Source: Bacillota bacterium
GTDB taxonomy: Bacteria > Bacillota > Clostridia > Lachnospirales > Lachnospiraceae
Assembly (NCBI GenBank): GCA_023423335.1
Contig: JAFAFU010000045.1
Coordinates: forward strand, 4,365-68,364
DNA length: 64,000 nt
Reading direction: 5' to 3'
The position numbers and the translations under genes were made by a program. Shown piece by piece: positions 25,084 to 32,878 of the stretch. The notes beneath the pieces are model-generated. The model saw nothing but the letters and a program-made list of their open reading frames with translations. It did no database searches and was not told where the DNA came from. Position 1 is the first letter of the stretch. Every line of letters begins with the position of its first letter.

Positions 25084-25113
25084 ATTATACTGTGTATCAC
25101 ACAATAATGTCAA
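25084..25113 (-). promoter_or_regulatory. PadR promoter with embedded operator dyad
   Basis: On the minus strand TTGACA (25108-25113), 18-base spacer, TATAAT (25084-25089). The spacer contains TGTGT-ATC-ACACA (25091-25103). Confidence 0.78.
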
Positions 25114-25292
25114 TAATAAAATATAATTAATATTATAATATTTTTAAATATAGATTTTAAATTCTCCATAGGATTGATCCCATACAAATTCTTATTTTAT
25201 AATTAGTTTAATTAATTTACAAATTAACAGTTGATAAATTTGGCAAAATAAATTATAATGCTTATAGGACATATAATTCATATTTTATATGA

Positions 25293-25493
25293 AATGATTT
25301 TGTCCAATACAATTACATACGGGTACCTGAAGGTTTATCTCCTGCTCCGGAACATATCGTAAATTATTATCCTGAAATCAAGAATAGAAATATTAGAATT
25401 GCTAAGGATAATGATAGCTTGCTAAAGCATACGGATTATCCTGTTACCGGAGATCTGGAACCGGCCGTAATGTATCAGAAAACACTTAAGTAA
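25293..25493 (+). pseudogene. Orphan C-terminal coding fragment upstream of xylA
   Basis: A 66-codon open frame with normal codon texture, running from a stop at 25290 to TAA 25491-25493. It has no ATG, GTG or TTG near its 5' end. The product includes V-P-E-G-L-S-P-A-P-E-H-I-V and ends D-L-E-P-A-V-M-Y-Q-K-T-L-K. I cannot name the family. It looks like the tail of a gene whose 5' part was lost. The rest of the gap 25114-25292 is AT-rich with nothing seen. Confidence 0.4.
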
Positions 25494-25536
25494 AATAATG
25501 AAACACTATATCAATTATAAAAGGAGGAAATGATTT

Positions 25537-26853
25537 ATGTCTTATTTTAAAGTTGGTAAAATCAACTACGAAGGACCTCAGAGCAAAAACAATCTGTCCT
25601 TCAAATACTACAATCCCGATGAAGTAGTTATGGGCAAGTCTATGAAGGATCACTTAAGATTTGCCATGTCCTACTGGCATACCCTGACTTACATGGGGAA
25701 TGATCCTTTTGGCGGCGCAACCATGCACCGTGACTGGGATAACACAGACGATGCCATGAAGAGGGCAAAGGAGAGAGTACATGCATCCTTCGAGTTGATG
25801 GAGAAGCTGCAGATTCCCTTCTTCTGCTTCCATGATGCAGATATTGCTCCGAGAGCCGCTACTCTGGAGGAGACGAATAAGAATTTAGACGAGATCGTTG
25901 CTGTAATCAAAGAAGAAATGGCACGTACCGGCATCAAATGCTTATGGGGTACCACCAATGCCTTCAGTGATGATAAATTCGTTCACGGTGCGGGAACCTC
26001 CTGCAATGCAACCGTATTTGCATATGCTGCAGCTCAGATCAAGAAGGCTATGGAGATCACTAAGGATTTGGGCGGTGTTAACTATGTATTCTGGGGCGGG
26101 CGTGAAGGCTACGAGACCTTACTGAATACCGATACCGGTTTAGAGCTTGATAACCTGGCAAGATTACTGCAGATGGCGGTTGATTATGCGAAGGAGATCG
26201 GCTTTACGGGACAGTTCTTAATCGAGCCCAAGCCGAAGGAACCTACAAAGCATCAGTATGATTTTGACGCGGCTACCGTACTTGCTTTCTTAAGAAAATA
26301 CAACCTGCAGGATTACTTCAAGATGAACATTGAAGCAAACCATGCAACCCTGGCACAGCATACCTTCCAGCATGAGCTGAACATGAGCAGAATTAACGGT
26401 GTTCTTGGAAGCGTTGATGCCAACACCGGCGATCCGATGCTTGGATGGGATACGGACCAGTTCCCTACCAGCGTTTACGATACGACTCTTGCAATGTATG
26501 AAATCCTGCTGGCAGGCGGCTTTACCAAGGGCGGTCTGAACTTTGACTCCAAGGTTCGTCGTGCTTCCTTTGAGGATGACGATTTATTCTACTCCTACAT
26601 CGCAGGTATGGATGCCTTCGCCAGAGGCTTAAAGGTAGCTGCTAAGCTCCTTGAGGATAAGGTGTTTGAGAACTTCAAGGCTGAGCGCTATGCAAGCTAT
26701 AACAGCGGGATCGGTAAGGATATCGTTGACGGTAAGGTTGGCTTTAAGGAATTAGAGGCCTATGCATTACAGAACGGTGCCACACCGAACAGATCCGGCA
26801 GACAGGAATTACTGGAGAGCATCTTAAACCAGTATATTATCGAAACAAAATAA
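25537..26853 (+). CDS. xylA: Xylose isomerase
   Basis: Converts D-xylose to D-xylulose (and glucose to fructose) with two divalent metals. 438 residues, the class II length with the N-terminal extension. Signatures: C-F-H-D-A-D-I-A-P with the catalytic His, W-G-G-R-E-G-Y-E, E-P-K-P-K-E-P-T-K-H-Q-Y, and D-A-N-T-G-D-P-M-L-G-W-D. AAGGAGG strong site before the ATG. No xylB or xylose regulator is adjacent; codon usage suggests high expression. The monosaccharide transport block at the right edge may supply the substrate, but that link is only inference. Confidence 0.98.
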   Translation: MSYFKVGKINYEGPQSKNNLSFKYYNPDEVVMGKSMKDHLRFAMSYWHTLTYMGNDPFGGATMHRDWDNTDDAMKRAKERVHASFELMEKLQIPFFCFHDADIAPRAATLEETNKNLDEIVAVIKEEMARTGIKCLWGTTNAFSDDKFVHGAGTSCNATVFAYAAAQIKKAMEITKDLGGVNYVFWGGREGYETLLNTDTGLELDNLARLLQMAVDYAKEIGFTGQFLIEPKPKEPTKHQYDFDAATVLAFLRKYNLQDYFKMNIEANHATLAQHTFQHELNMSRINGVLGSVDANTGDPMLGWDTDQFPTSVYDTTLAMYEILLAGGFTKGGLNFDSKVRRASFEDDDLFYSYIAGMDAFARGLKVAAKLLEDKVFENFKAERYASYNSGIGKDIVDGKVGFKELEAYALQNGATPNRSGRQELLESILNQYIIETK

Positions 26854-26915
26854 TAGGGAATCGGCTTATATATCAGCAATAAAAGCAGGCTGGTGTACCG
26901 ATAGAGATAATGATA

Positions 26916-26978
26916 CAAGAGGCACCGGATACTTCCTTCACACATAATGTGCATATAGGAAGCATCCGGTGCCTCTTG
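26916..26978. terminator. Long hairpin after xylA
   Basis: 15-bp perfect stem: the bases 26916-26930 (CAAGAGGCACCGGAT) pair with 26964-26978. CTTCC/GGAAG extends it inward. It separates xylA from the minus-strand ferredoxin; no T-run on either side. Confidence 0.6.
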
Positions 26979-27029
26979 GTCGGCTGCTGTGCTTATACAA
27001 CAGTCCCTCTGTTCTTATACTATGTACAA

Positions 27030-27218
27030 TTATTCGACGGTAATGACACTGACAGGGCAGCCATCCGCAGCTTCGGTTGCAGCATCCTCTTCATCCGCGG
27101 GAACCGGGTCCGTATAGACCTCAGCTATGCCGTCATCCGCCATACGGAATACTGAGGGGCAGGTATCCGCACAAAGTCCGCAGCCGATACAGCCATCGTG
27201 ATCAATTAAAGCTTTCAT
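27030..27218 (-). CDS. Ferredoxin, [4Fe-4S]
   Basis: 62 residues with one cluster motif C-I-G-C-G-L-C-A-D-T-C-P and a distal G-C-P-V-S, giving the four ligands C10, C13, C16 and C54 or so. This is the single-cluster (Thermotoga/Desulfovibrio-type) ferredoxin. The acidic surface (V-P-A-D-E-E-D) suits an electron carrier. Single gene. Confidence 0.95.
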   Translation of the reverse strand: MKALIDHDGCIGCGLCADTCPSVFRMADDGIAEVYTDPVPADEEDAATEAADGCPVSVITVE

Positions 27219-27380
27219 TGTATTTACCTCCTTTATATTTGCTCAGCCGTCCTGCGGGCAGGGGCTGATTATTTTCTTATTCACTAATCCGGGTGATACC
27301 CATAGTATACCACATATATATGGTTTGTTAAGTAAAATTTGTATCAAAAGAAGGAAAAACTGGCGTTATATTATTGAGCT

Positions 27381-27408
27381 TTGTACCATTTTGTGGTATA
27401 CATATTAT
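27381..27408 (+). promoter_or_regulatory. Rubredoxin promoter with dyad
   Basis: TTGTAC (27381-27386), 16-base spacer, TATTAT (27403-27408). A dyad TGTACCA-TTTTG-TGGTATACA covers the -35 and spacer, a possible operator. Confidence 0.6.
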
Positions 27409-27450
27409 AGTAAGGACATGTAAACACTTAAATCATATGGAGGTTATGCT

Positions 27451-27612
27451 ATGAAAAAATACGAATGCACGGCATGTGGTTACATCTATGATGAAGAATT
27501 AGGTGATCCGGACAGCGGAGTAGCACCCGGTACCAAATGGGAAGATGTTCCTGAGGATTGGGTTTGCCCCGTCTGCGGAGTAAGCAAGGATGAATTTGAA
27601 GAAATAAAGTAA
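27451..27612 (+). CDS. Rubredoxin
   Basis: 53 residues, too short for ordinary ORF thresholds but unmistakable: C-T-A-C-G-Y-I-Y at 6-13 and C-P-V-C-G near 39-43, coordinating one Fe atom. Start M-K-K-Y-E and the central W-E-D-V-P-E-D-W-V match clostridial rubredoxins. GGAGG precedes ATG 27451. Electron carrier for oxidative-stress enzymes (rubrerythrin, superoxide reductase). Own promoter and terminator. Confidence 0.97.
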   Translation: MKKYECTACGYIYDEELGDPDSGVAPGTKWEDVPEDWVCPVCGVSKDEFEEIK

Positions 27613-27620
27613 GAATTGAG

Positions 27621-27655
27621 CTGCCAGGATAAAAGATCCTGGCAGTTGCTTTTTG
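27621..27655 (+). terminator. Rubredoxin terminator
   Basis: CTGCCAGGAT-AAAAG-ATCCTGGCAG then TTGCTTTTT. Perfect 10-bp stem. Confidence 0.88.
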
Positions 27656-27722
27656 TGAAGAGATATTCCATTGACATGGCAGGCATTACCCTTTATAATA
27701 TCCACGGTAAGCGGATTAGTCT

Positions 27723-27885
27723 ATGCAGTTTAAGGCATTTATCAAGCTTGCTTGAATAGATGCCTTAAACTGCATGGATAAGCGCAGCGTGAATAGTGAA
27801 TCCTGCGGATTCACAGGAAACTTCGTTTCTGAGTTCCTAATCCGCGTATTGCTAAGCGCAGCAGTGAACAGTGAATCCTGCGGAT
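27723..27885 (+). repeat. Palindrome plus 32-base direct repeats upstream of the desulfurase operon
   Basis: ATGCAGTTTAAGGCAT (27723-27738) pairs perfectly with 27760-27775; the inner TCAAGC/GCTTGA extends the stem. Then two imperfect direct repeats, 27779-27810 and 27853-27885, each of form TAAGCGCAGC...TGAATCCTGCGGAT. Between them is the hairpin GAAAC-TTC-GTTTC. This fills the 316-base gap 27613-27928. Confidence 0.75.
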
Positions 27886-27928
27886 ACAAATGTGATATTC
27901 AAGCAGATATAAAGGATTGGGTGATATT

Positions 27929-29050
27929 ATGATATACCTTGATTATGCAGCTAACACTCCGGCAGATAAAGAGGTGCTGGAGGTTTATTATAAAGAAAGT
28001 ATGACTGCTCTGGCCAATCCGAATTCCAAGCATCTGCTTGGCAGGGAAGCAAAGCGGCGGCTGGAGGAAATAACCGCAGGAATTGCAGACCTGCTACAGG
28101 TAAAGCCTTCTGAAATCATCTATACCTCCGGCGCCAGTGAAGCTAATAATCTGGCCATCAAAGGGCTTGCGATATCAAACAGGCAGAAGGGGAAGCACAT
28201 CATCTCTACCTGTCTGGAACATCCTTCTGTCAGCGGGGCCCTGACCTACCTGCAATCCCAGGGCTTTGAAATTGATCTGGTGGATATTACCGAGGATGGT
28301 CTGGTGGACCCGGAGCATCTGCGGGAGCTATTGAGAAAGGATACGATACTGGTATCGGTCTGTACGGTGGATAGCGAGCTGGGAGTCCTGCAGCAGATAA
28401 CGGAAATCGGAGAAATACTGAAGGACTATCCGGACTGCCGGTTCCATACCGACGCCACGCAGGCGGTCGGTAAACTTAAGGTCTCCTTTGAGGCTGCGGA
28501 TTGTATCACCTTCGCCCCCCATAAATTCTTCGGACTGAATAGTTCAGGGGTACTGGTTAAGAAGGAAGCGGCGGTATTGGAGCCGCTGATCCACGGGGGA
28601 AGCAGTACGACCCTCTACCGCAGCGGGACTCCGGACCTGCCCATGGCAGCAGCAGCGTACAGAGCCTTGGAGCTTGCTCTCGGAAATCTGGATTTAAGAT
28701 ATGAATATATCCGGAAGCAGAACGAATATCTGAGGCAGAAGCTATCTGCCTATAAGAAGGTTCGTTTCAACAGTACAAGGTATTCGGTGCCGCACATCCT
28801 GAACCTGAGCGTACAGGGGGTGAAAGCGGCGCAATTCACGGAGGCCCTGGAGCAGGAGGGGATCTGTATCTCTGTAAAGTCAGCCTGTTCGGTGCTTAAT
28901 ATACCCTCCAGGCCGGTCTATGCCATAACGAAGGATAAGAGGAATGCGATGTCCTCCTGGAGAATTAGCCTCAGTCACCTGACGGCAAGGGAGGAGCTTA
29001 TCCGGTTCATGGAAGCCTTTGATGTGTGTTATCAAAGGCTGGCCTTATAA
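27929..29050 (+). CDS. Cysteine desulfurase (NifS/IscS family)
   Basis: Removes sulfur from Cys as a persulfide, using PLP. 373 residues from ATG 27929. Y-L-D-Y-A-A-N-T-P at the start, H-T-D-A-T-Q-A-V-G, PLP Lys about 199 in F-A-P-H-K-F-F-G, and the persulfide Cys about 320 in S-V-K-S-A-C-S-V-L. Followed 20 bases on by a tRNA thiolation-type ATPase and then TcdA, so it is likely the sulfur donor for tRNA thiolation rather than general Fe-S assembly (no iscU adjacent). Confidence 0.94.
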   Translation: MIYLDYAANTPADKEVLEVYYKESMTALANPNSKHLLGREAKRRLEEITAGIADLLQVKPSEIIYTSGASEANNLAIKGLAISNRQKGKHIISTCLEHPSVSGALTYLQSQGFEIDLVDITEDGLVDPEHLRELLRKDTILVSVCTVDSELGVLQQITEIGEILKDYPDCRFHTDATQAVGKLKVSFEAADCITFAPHKFFGLNSSGVLVKKEAAVLEPLIHGGSSTTLYRSGTPDLPMAAAAYRALELALGNLDLRYEYIRKQNEYLRQKLSAYKKVRFNSTRYSVPHILNLSVQGVKAAQFTEALEQEGICISVKSACSVLNIPSRPVYAITKDKRNAMSSWRISLSHLTAREELIRFMEAFDVCYQRLAL

Positions 29051-29070
29051 TTGAATTGTCCGCATAAATC

Positions 29071-29952
29071 ATGAAACAGACAATAGAAAGTGGTAAAATA
29101 ATGGAAAGATATCAGGAAATCGAAAGAAGCATCATTACAAAGTACCGGAAAACCATCTGGAGGCGTTTTACGAACGCAATCAGCAAATATGATCTCATCA
29201 GGGAAGGGGATAAAATAGCGGTATGTATCTCCGGAGGCAAGGACTCCATGCTGCTGGCAAAGTGCATGCAGGAAATCCAGTGCCATGGGATGATACCCTT
29301 CGAACTGGTATTTCTGGTAATGGACCCCGGCTACAATGAGATCAACCGCCAGACTATCATCAATAATGCGGAGCTTCTTAATATTCCGATTACAATATTT
29401 GAAACACAAATTTATGATATCGTGGCAGAGGTGGATTCATCTCCCTGCTATCTCTGCGCGAGAATGCGCAGGGGGTATCTCTACCGGAAGGCTCAGGAGC
29501 TGGGCTGCAATAAGATTGCCCTCGGTCATCATTTTGATGATGTTATCGAGACCGTGCTTATGGGTATGCTGTATGCCGGACAGATTCAGACAATGATGCC
29601 GAAGCTCCATAGTACAAATCATCCGGGAATGGAACTGATCCGGCCCCTCTATATGGTGAAGGAGGAGGATATCCTTGCTTGGAAGAGGTACAACGGATTG
29701 CAATTTATCCAGTGTGCCTGCCGTCTGACGGAGAATTGTACCCTCTGCGATAACGGGGGAGGAGGCTCCAAACGTCAGGAGATGAAGGCCTTAGTGAAGA
29801 AATTCCGACAGACAAACCCAAGCATTGATATGAACATATTCCGCAGCATCCATGATGTAAACCTGGATACGATCATCGGATATCATGATAAGACCATGAG
29901 CTATCATTTTCTGGATGATTATGATGAGAAGGGAGGGAGAAGGGAATGCTGA
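29071..29952 (+). CDS. TtcA-like tRNA 2-thiolation protein (PP-loop ATPase)
   Basis: 293 residues from ATG 29071, or 283 from ATG 29101, which has a weak GTGG site; the start is unresolved. The PP-loop S-G-G-K-D-S (54-59) adenylates the target base. C-Y-L-C (126, 129) and a C-terminal C-A-C...C-x-L-C cluster are the Cys residues that hold the Fe-S cluster or zinc in TtcA/TtuA relatives. TtcA makes 2-thiocytidine 32 in tRNA. The neighbour desulfurase supplies sulfur. A TilS role is unlikely given the Cys pattern. Confidence 0.88.
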   Translation: MKQTIESGKIMERYQEIERSIITKYRKTIWRRFTNAISKYDLIREGDKIAVCISGGKDSMLLAKCMQEIQCHGMIPFELVFLVMDPGYNEINRQTIINNAELLNIPITIFETQIYDIVAEVDSSPCYLCARMRRGYLYRKAQELGCNKIALGHHFDDVIETVLMGMLYAGQIQTMMPKLHSTNHPGMELIRPLYMVKEEDILAWKRYNGLQFIQCACRLTENCTLCDNGGGGSKRQEMKALVKKFRQTNPSIDMNIFRSIHDVNLDTIIGYHDKTMSYHFLDDYDEKGGRREC

Positions 29953-30704
29953 ATCAGTTTTCCAGAACAGAATTATTATTTGGCAGGGCAGCGATGACCC
30001 GCTTAAGTGAAGCCAGAGTAGCCGTCTTCGGTATCGGCGGTGTCGGCGGTTATACGGTGGAAGCCCTGGCAAGAAGCGGTGTCGGCACCTTTGACCTGAT
30101 TGATGATGATAAGGTCTGCCTGACGAACATCAACCGTCAGATCATTGCGACCAGAAAGACGGTAGGGCAGTATAAGGTTGATATTATGAAGGAACGGATT
30201 CTGGAGATTAACCCGAAGGCCATCGTAAATACCTACCGGTGCTTCTTCAGCGCTGAAACGGCAGAGCAGTTCGACTTCTCAGCCTTTACCTATGTTGTGG
30301 ATGCGATTGATACGGTTTCCGCTAAGATTGAACTGGTGCTTCGTTCCCAGGCGGTTAACGTCCCGATCATCAGCTGCATGGGAGCCGGCAATAAGCTGGA
30401 CCCTACCGGCTTTATGGTTACGGATATCTATAAAACCGCGGTCTGTCCCCTGGCTAAGGTAATGAGAAAGGAACTGAAGGTAAGGGGCGTGAAGAAGCTG
30501 AAGGTGGTCTATTCACAGGAGCCTGCCCGTAAGCCCCTTGAGGACATGTCCATCAGTTGCAGAACCGGCTGCATCTGTCCGCCCGGAGCGGAACGCAAAT
30601 GCACGGTAAAACGGCAGATTCCGGGCAGTAATGCCTTTGTCCCCTCCGTAGCCGGATTAATCATCGCAGGAGAGGTTATCAAGGATATCGGCGGAGTAAT
30701 GTGA
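29946..30704 (+). CDS. tcdA: tRNA threonylcarbamoyladenosine dehydratase (TcdA/ThiF family)
   Basis: 252-residue E1-like enzyme. Nucleotide site G-I-G-G-V-G-G-Y (about 30), adenylation residues in D-D-D-K-V-C-L-T-N-I-N-R-Q, and the late Cys residues C-R-T-G-C-I-C. TcdA cyclises t6A37 to ct6A37 in ATP-dependent fashion, with a desulfurase partner. The start overlaps the previous stop by seven bases, so the three genes form one operon of tRNA anticodon-loop modification. Confidence 0.9.
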   Translation: MLNQFSRTELLFGRAAMTRLSEARVAVFGIGGVGGYTVEALARSGVGTFDLIDDDKVCLTNINRQIIATRKTVGQYKVDIMKERILEINPKAIVNTYRCFFSAETAEQFDFSAFTYVVDAIDTVSAKIELVLRSQAVNVPIISCMGAGNKLDPTGFMVTDIYKTAVCPLAKVMRKELKVRGVKKLKVVYSQEPARKPLEDMSISCRTGCICPPGAERKCTVKRQIPGSNAFVPSVAGLIIAGEVIKDIGGVM

Positions 30705-31069
30705 AAAGAATTTTGAAAGAGCCAAAATTCTTGAAAAAAACTACGAAACTCGCACAAAGGTGCTCATTTCTTGTTTTTTCGGTTGTTTTAAGATGCTACG
30801 AAGCAGCATCTGTTGGTAAGTGTAAAAATAAAAAGCAATTTTCACACTTCAAAGTTTGTGCCTGCGTAATCAAAGCGTGTGAGTACGCTTGGCACAAACT
30901 AACTCAAAGGACAGGCATGTTATGTCAGTGTGAAAAGAATTTTGAAAGAGCCAAAATTCTTGAAAAAAACTACGAATATTCGCAATGTGAATTTATAGTG
31001 AATAAATTCACATCTCAGGTGCTCATTCCTTGTTTTTTCGGTTGTTTTAAGATGCTGCGAAGCAGCATC
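30701..31069 (+). repeat. Hairpin train with two long direct repeats
   Basis: Copy 1 (30701-30810) and copy 2 (30930-31069) share GTGAAAAGAATTTTG..., a TTTTTTCGGTTG tract and GATGCT-RCG-AAGCAGCATC; copy 2 has about 30 extra bases including GTGAATTTAT/ATAAATTCAC. Between them are AGTTTGTGCC/GGCACAAACT (with an inner AAGCGT/ACGCTT) and an AAGTGT/ACACTT hairpin. The 149-codon frame that spans them (30701-31150) has no coding texture and is rejected as a gene. 31070-31231 has nothing else. Confidence 0.8.
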
Positions 31070-31231
31070 GTGTTATCAAGATTCGGTATTATTTGTGCCG
31101 TATATGGTGCCAGATACCGGGAACTGACGGTTAACAAAGTTAACGAATAGTTCCTGATGTCTGACACCTTTTTGCTTTTTCACTTGTTTTATCGAATTGA
31201 ATGATGTATATTCATAAGCAAAGCTTATTGA

Positions 31232-31263
31232 GTGCCTGCATGGCGGGCAGAATGGAGGCTAGT
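31232..31263 (+). promoter_or_regulatory. Hairpin-Shine-Dalgarno leader module, copy D
   Basis: GCCTGC-ATG-GCGGGC (31233-31247, one G-U pair) followed by AGAATGGAGGCTAGT and ATG 31264. Same order and spacing as the modules at 16761 and 23403. Confidence 0.7.
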
Positions 31264-31836
31264 ATGGGAAAGATACCGACCAGGGAGGAAGCCTGGGAAC
31301 TGTTAACGGAATATAATGAGGAAGAGTTCCACTTAAAACATGCCAGAATCGTGGAAGGCACTATGCAATACTTCGCCAGGGAATTAGGATATGGAGAAGA
31401 GGAGGAGTTTTGGGGGTTGGTAGGTCTTCTTCATGATCTGGATTTTGGGATGTATCCAACGGAGCATTGTGTAAAATCCCAGGAGATTATGAAGGCACGG
31501 GGGCTGGATGAGAGAATTATCCGGGCTACAGCCAGTCATGGTTATGGAATTTGTGTTGATATCAAGCCGGAGCATCAAATGGAGAAGGTTTTGTTTGCTG
31601 TGGACGAGCTGACCGGACTGATTGGCGCCTGTGCTGTTATGAGACCTTCGAAAAGCACCATGGATCTGGAGCTTAGTTCTGTGAAGAAGAAGTTTAAGAC
31701 CCCCAAGTTTGCCGCCGGATGCTCCAGAGAAGTGATAACACAGGGCGCGGGGATGCTCGGCTGGGAATTGGACGAGCTGCTGGAGAAAACGATACTTGCC
31801 CTCAGAGAGGTGGAGCAAATTACAGGCTTGGTATAA
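31264..31836 (+). CDS. HD-domain hydrolase
   Basis: 190 residues from ATG 31264 (GGAGG in the leader module). HD-superfamily metal site: H-L-K-H-A-R-I-V-E, then L-L-H-D-L-D-F-G, a further A-S-H-G-Y-G and V-D-E-L-T-G. Such proteins hydrolyse phosphate monoesters or nucleotides; substrate unknown. Most like the stand-alone HDIG/YfbR-type group found in clostridia. Followed by DUF554 gene. Confidence 0.88.
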   Translation: MGKIPTREEAWELLTEYNEEEFHLKHARIVEGTMQYFARELGYGEEEEFWGLVGLLHDLDFGMYPTEHCVKSQEIMKARGLDERIIRATASHGYGICVDIKPEHQMEKVLFAVDELTGLIGACAVMRPSKSTMDLELSSVKKKFKTPKFAAGCSREVITQGAGMLGWELDELLEKTILALREVEQITGLV

Positions 31837-31897
31837 CAGGCTTATATTACAGGAATGGGAGGAAATGCTGCAGTGGATATAGCAGCAGGATAATCAT

Positions 31898-32629
31898 ATG
31901 GCAGGATTAGGGACCTTGGGCAATATTGCCGCCATTTTACTTGGATCAGCAATTGGAATTGTATTAAAGGGAGGTCTGAAGAAGCGGTTTCAGGATACCA
32001 TCATGAGCGCTCTTGGCCTGGCTGTTATGTTCATCGGCATCAGCGGAGCATTGCAGGGATTATTGACGGTGGAGGATAACAGCCTGGGTACCGCCAATAT
32101 CATGCTGATGATTGTTTCCCTGGCGATCGGTGCTTTGATTGGTGAAATCATAGATATTGAGCTGAGGCTTGACCGTGCGGGAGAATGGCTGAAGAAGTCA
32201 CTTAAGGTGAAAGGAGAGAAGGGGCAGGATTTTGTAGAAGGTTTTGTCAGCAGTTCCCTTCTGTTCTGTATCGGAGCTATGGCCATCATTGGCTCGCTTC
32301 AGGACGGACTTTCCCATGACCCTTCCATGCTGCTGGCCAAAGGCTTTATTGATGGAGTAGTGGCCATCTTCTTTGCGTCGACTCTGGGAATAGGGGTATT
32401 CTTTTCGGTTTTACCGGTAGGGATTTATCAGGGACTCATCACCTTCTCGGCCAGCTTTATTGAACCGTTTTTAAGTGACCGGCTGATCGCCAATATTTCC
32501 TTTATCGGATCGGTTCTGATTTTTGGCATTGGTATCAACATGATCTTCGGCAAGAAGATTAAATGCGGGAATCTCCTGCCGGCAGTGCTGATTCCGGTGG
32601 CCTATGAGATAATTCAGAAATTTATATAA
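31898..32629 (+). CDS. DUF554 family membrane protein
   Basis: 243 residues, about seven hydrophobic segments, start A-G-L-G-T-L-G-N-I-A-A-I-L-L-G-S with small-residue packing motifs. Matches the YdfK/YqgA (DUF554) group, whose function is unknown. Signature region: F-C-I-G-A-M-A-I-I-G-S-L-Q-D-G. AGGA precedes ATG 31898; strong terminator follows. Confidence 0.9.
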   Translation: MAGLGTLGNIAAILLGSAIGIVLKGGLKKRFQDTIMSALGLAVMFIGISGALQGLLTVEDNSLGTANIMLMIVSLAIGALIGEIIDIELRLDRAGEWLKKSLKVKGEKGQDFVEGFVSSSLLFCIGAMAIIGSLQDGLSHDPSMLLAKGFIDGVVAIFFASTLGIGVFFSVLPVGIYQGLITFSASFIEPFLSDRLIANISFIGSVLIFGIGINMIFGKKIKCGNLLPAVLIPVAYEIIQKFI

Positions 32630-32647
32630 GCATAATACAGCTACAAG

Positions 32648-32686
32648 GGTGCTGCGTTCATTTATGAATATGCAGCATCTTTTTTG
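32648..32686 (+). terminator. Terminator after the DUF554 gene
   Basis: GGTGCTGC...GCAGCATC with inner TTCAT/ATGAA pairing, then TTTTTTG. Confidence 0.85.
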
Positions 32687-32701
32687 TTGTTTTAATTCTT
32701 G

Positions 32702-32759
32702 ATTCAGGTGTCAAAAGCCCTTCGGGCATCATAGCTTCGTCAATTTGCACATTCAATAT
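32702..32759 (+). repeat. Solo arm of the 9048-9318 repeat
   Basis: ATTCAGGTGTCAAAAGC, then a GCATCAT.GCTTCGTCAATTTG stretch and GCACATTCA, matching both arms of the long inverted repeat at 9048. The other arm is absent. It lies about 45 bases upstream of the chemotaxis gene promoter. Confidence 0.85.
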
Positions 32760-32803
32760 CCAGGGAAATTATTGGCATTTATCTGCACATTTGCCTCAAA
32801 ATA

Positions 32804-32832
32804 TTGACATTTATAGGGATATAGGATACAAT
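32804..32832 (+). promoter_or_regulatory. Promoter of the chemotaxis receptor
   Basis: TTGACA (32804-32809), 17-base spacer, TACAAT (32827-32832). Confidence 0.75.
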
Positions 32833-32878
32833 ATCCAATATACCATTTGAGAATTTCAATGAAAAAGGGGCAGAAAGA

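Noticed and set aside
30701..31150. 149-codon plus-strand frame starting inside the tcdA stop
   Set aside because: It runs through two near-identical repeats and several hairpins, has no ribosome site of its own, and its composition (K, C, F, S) is not protein-like.
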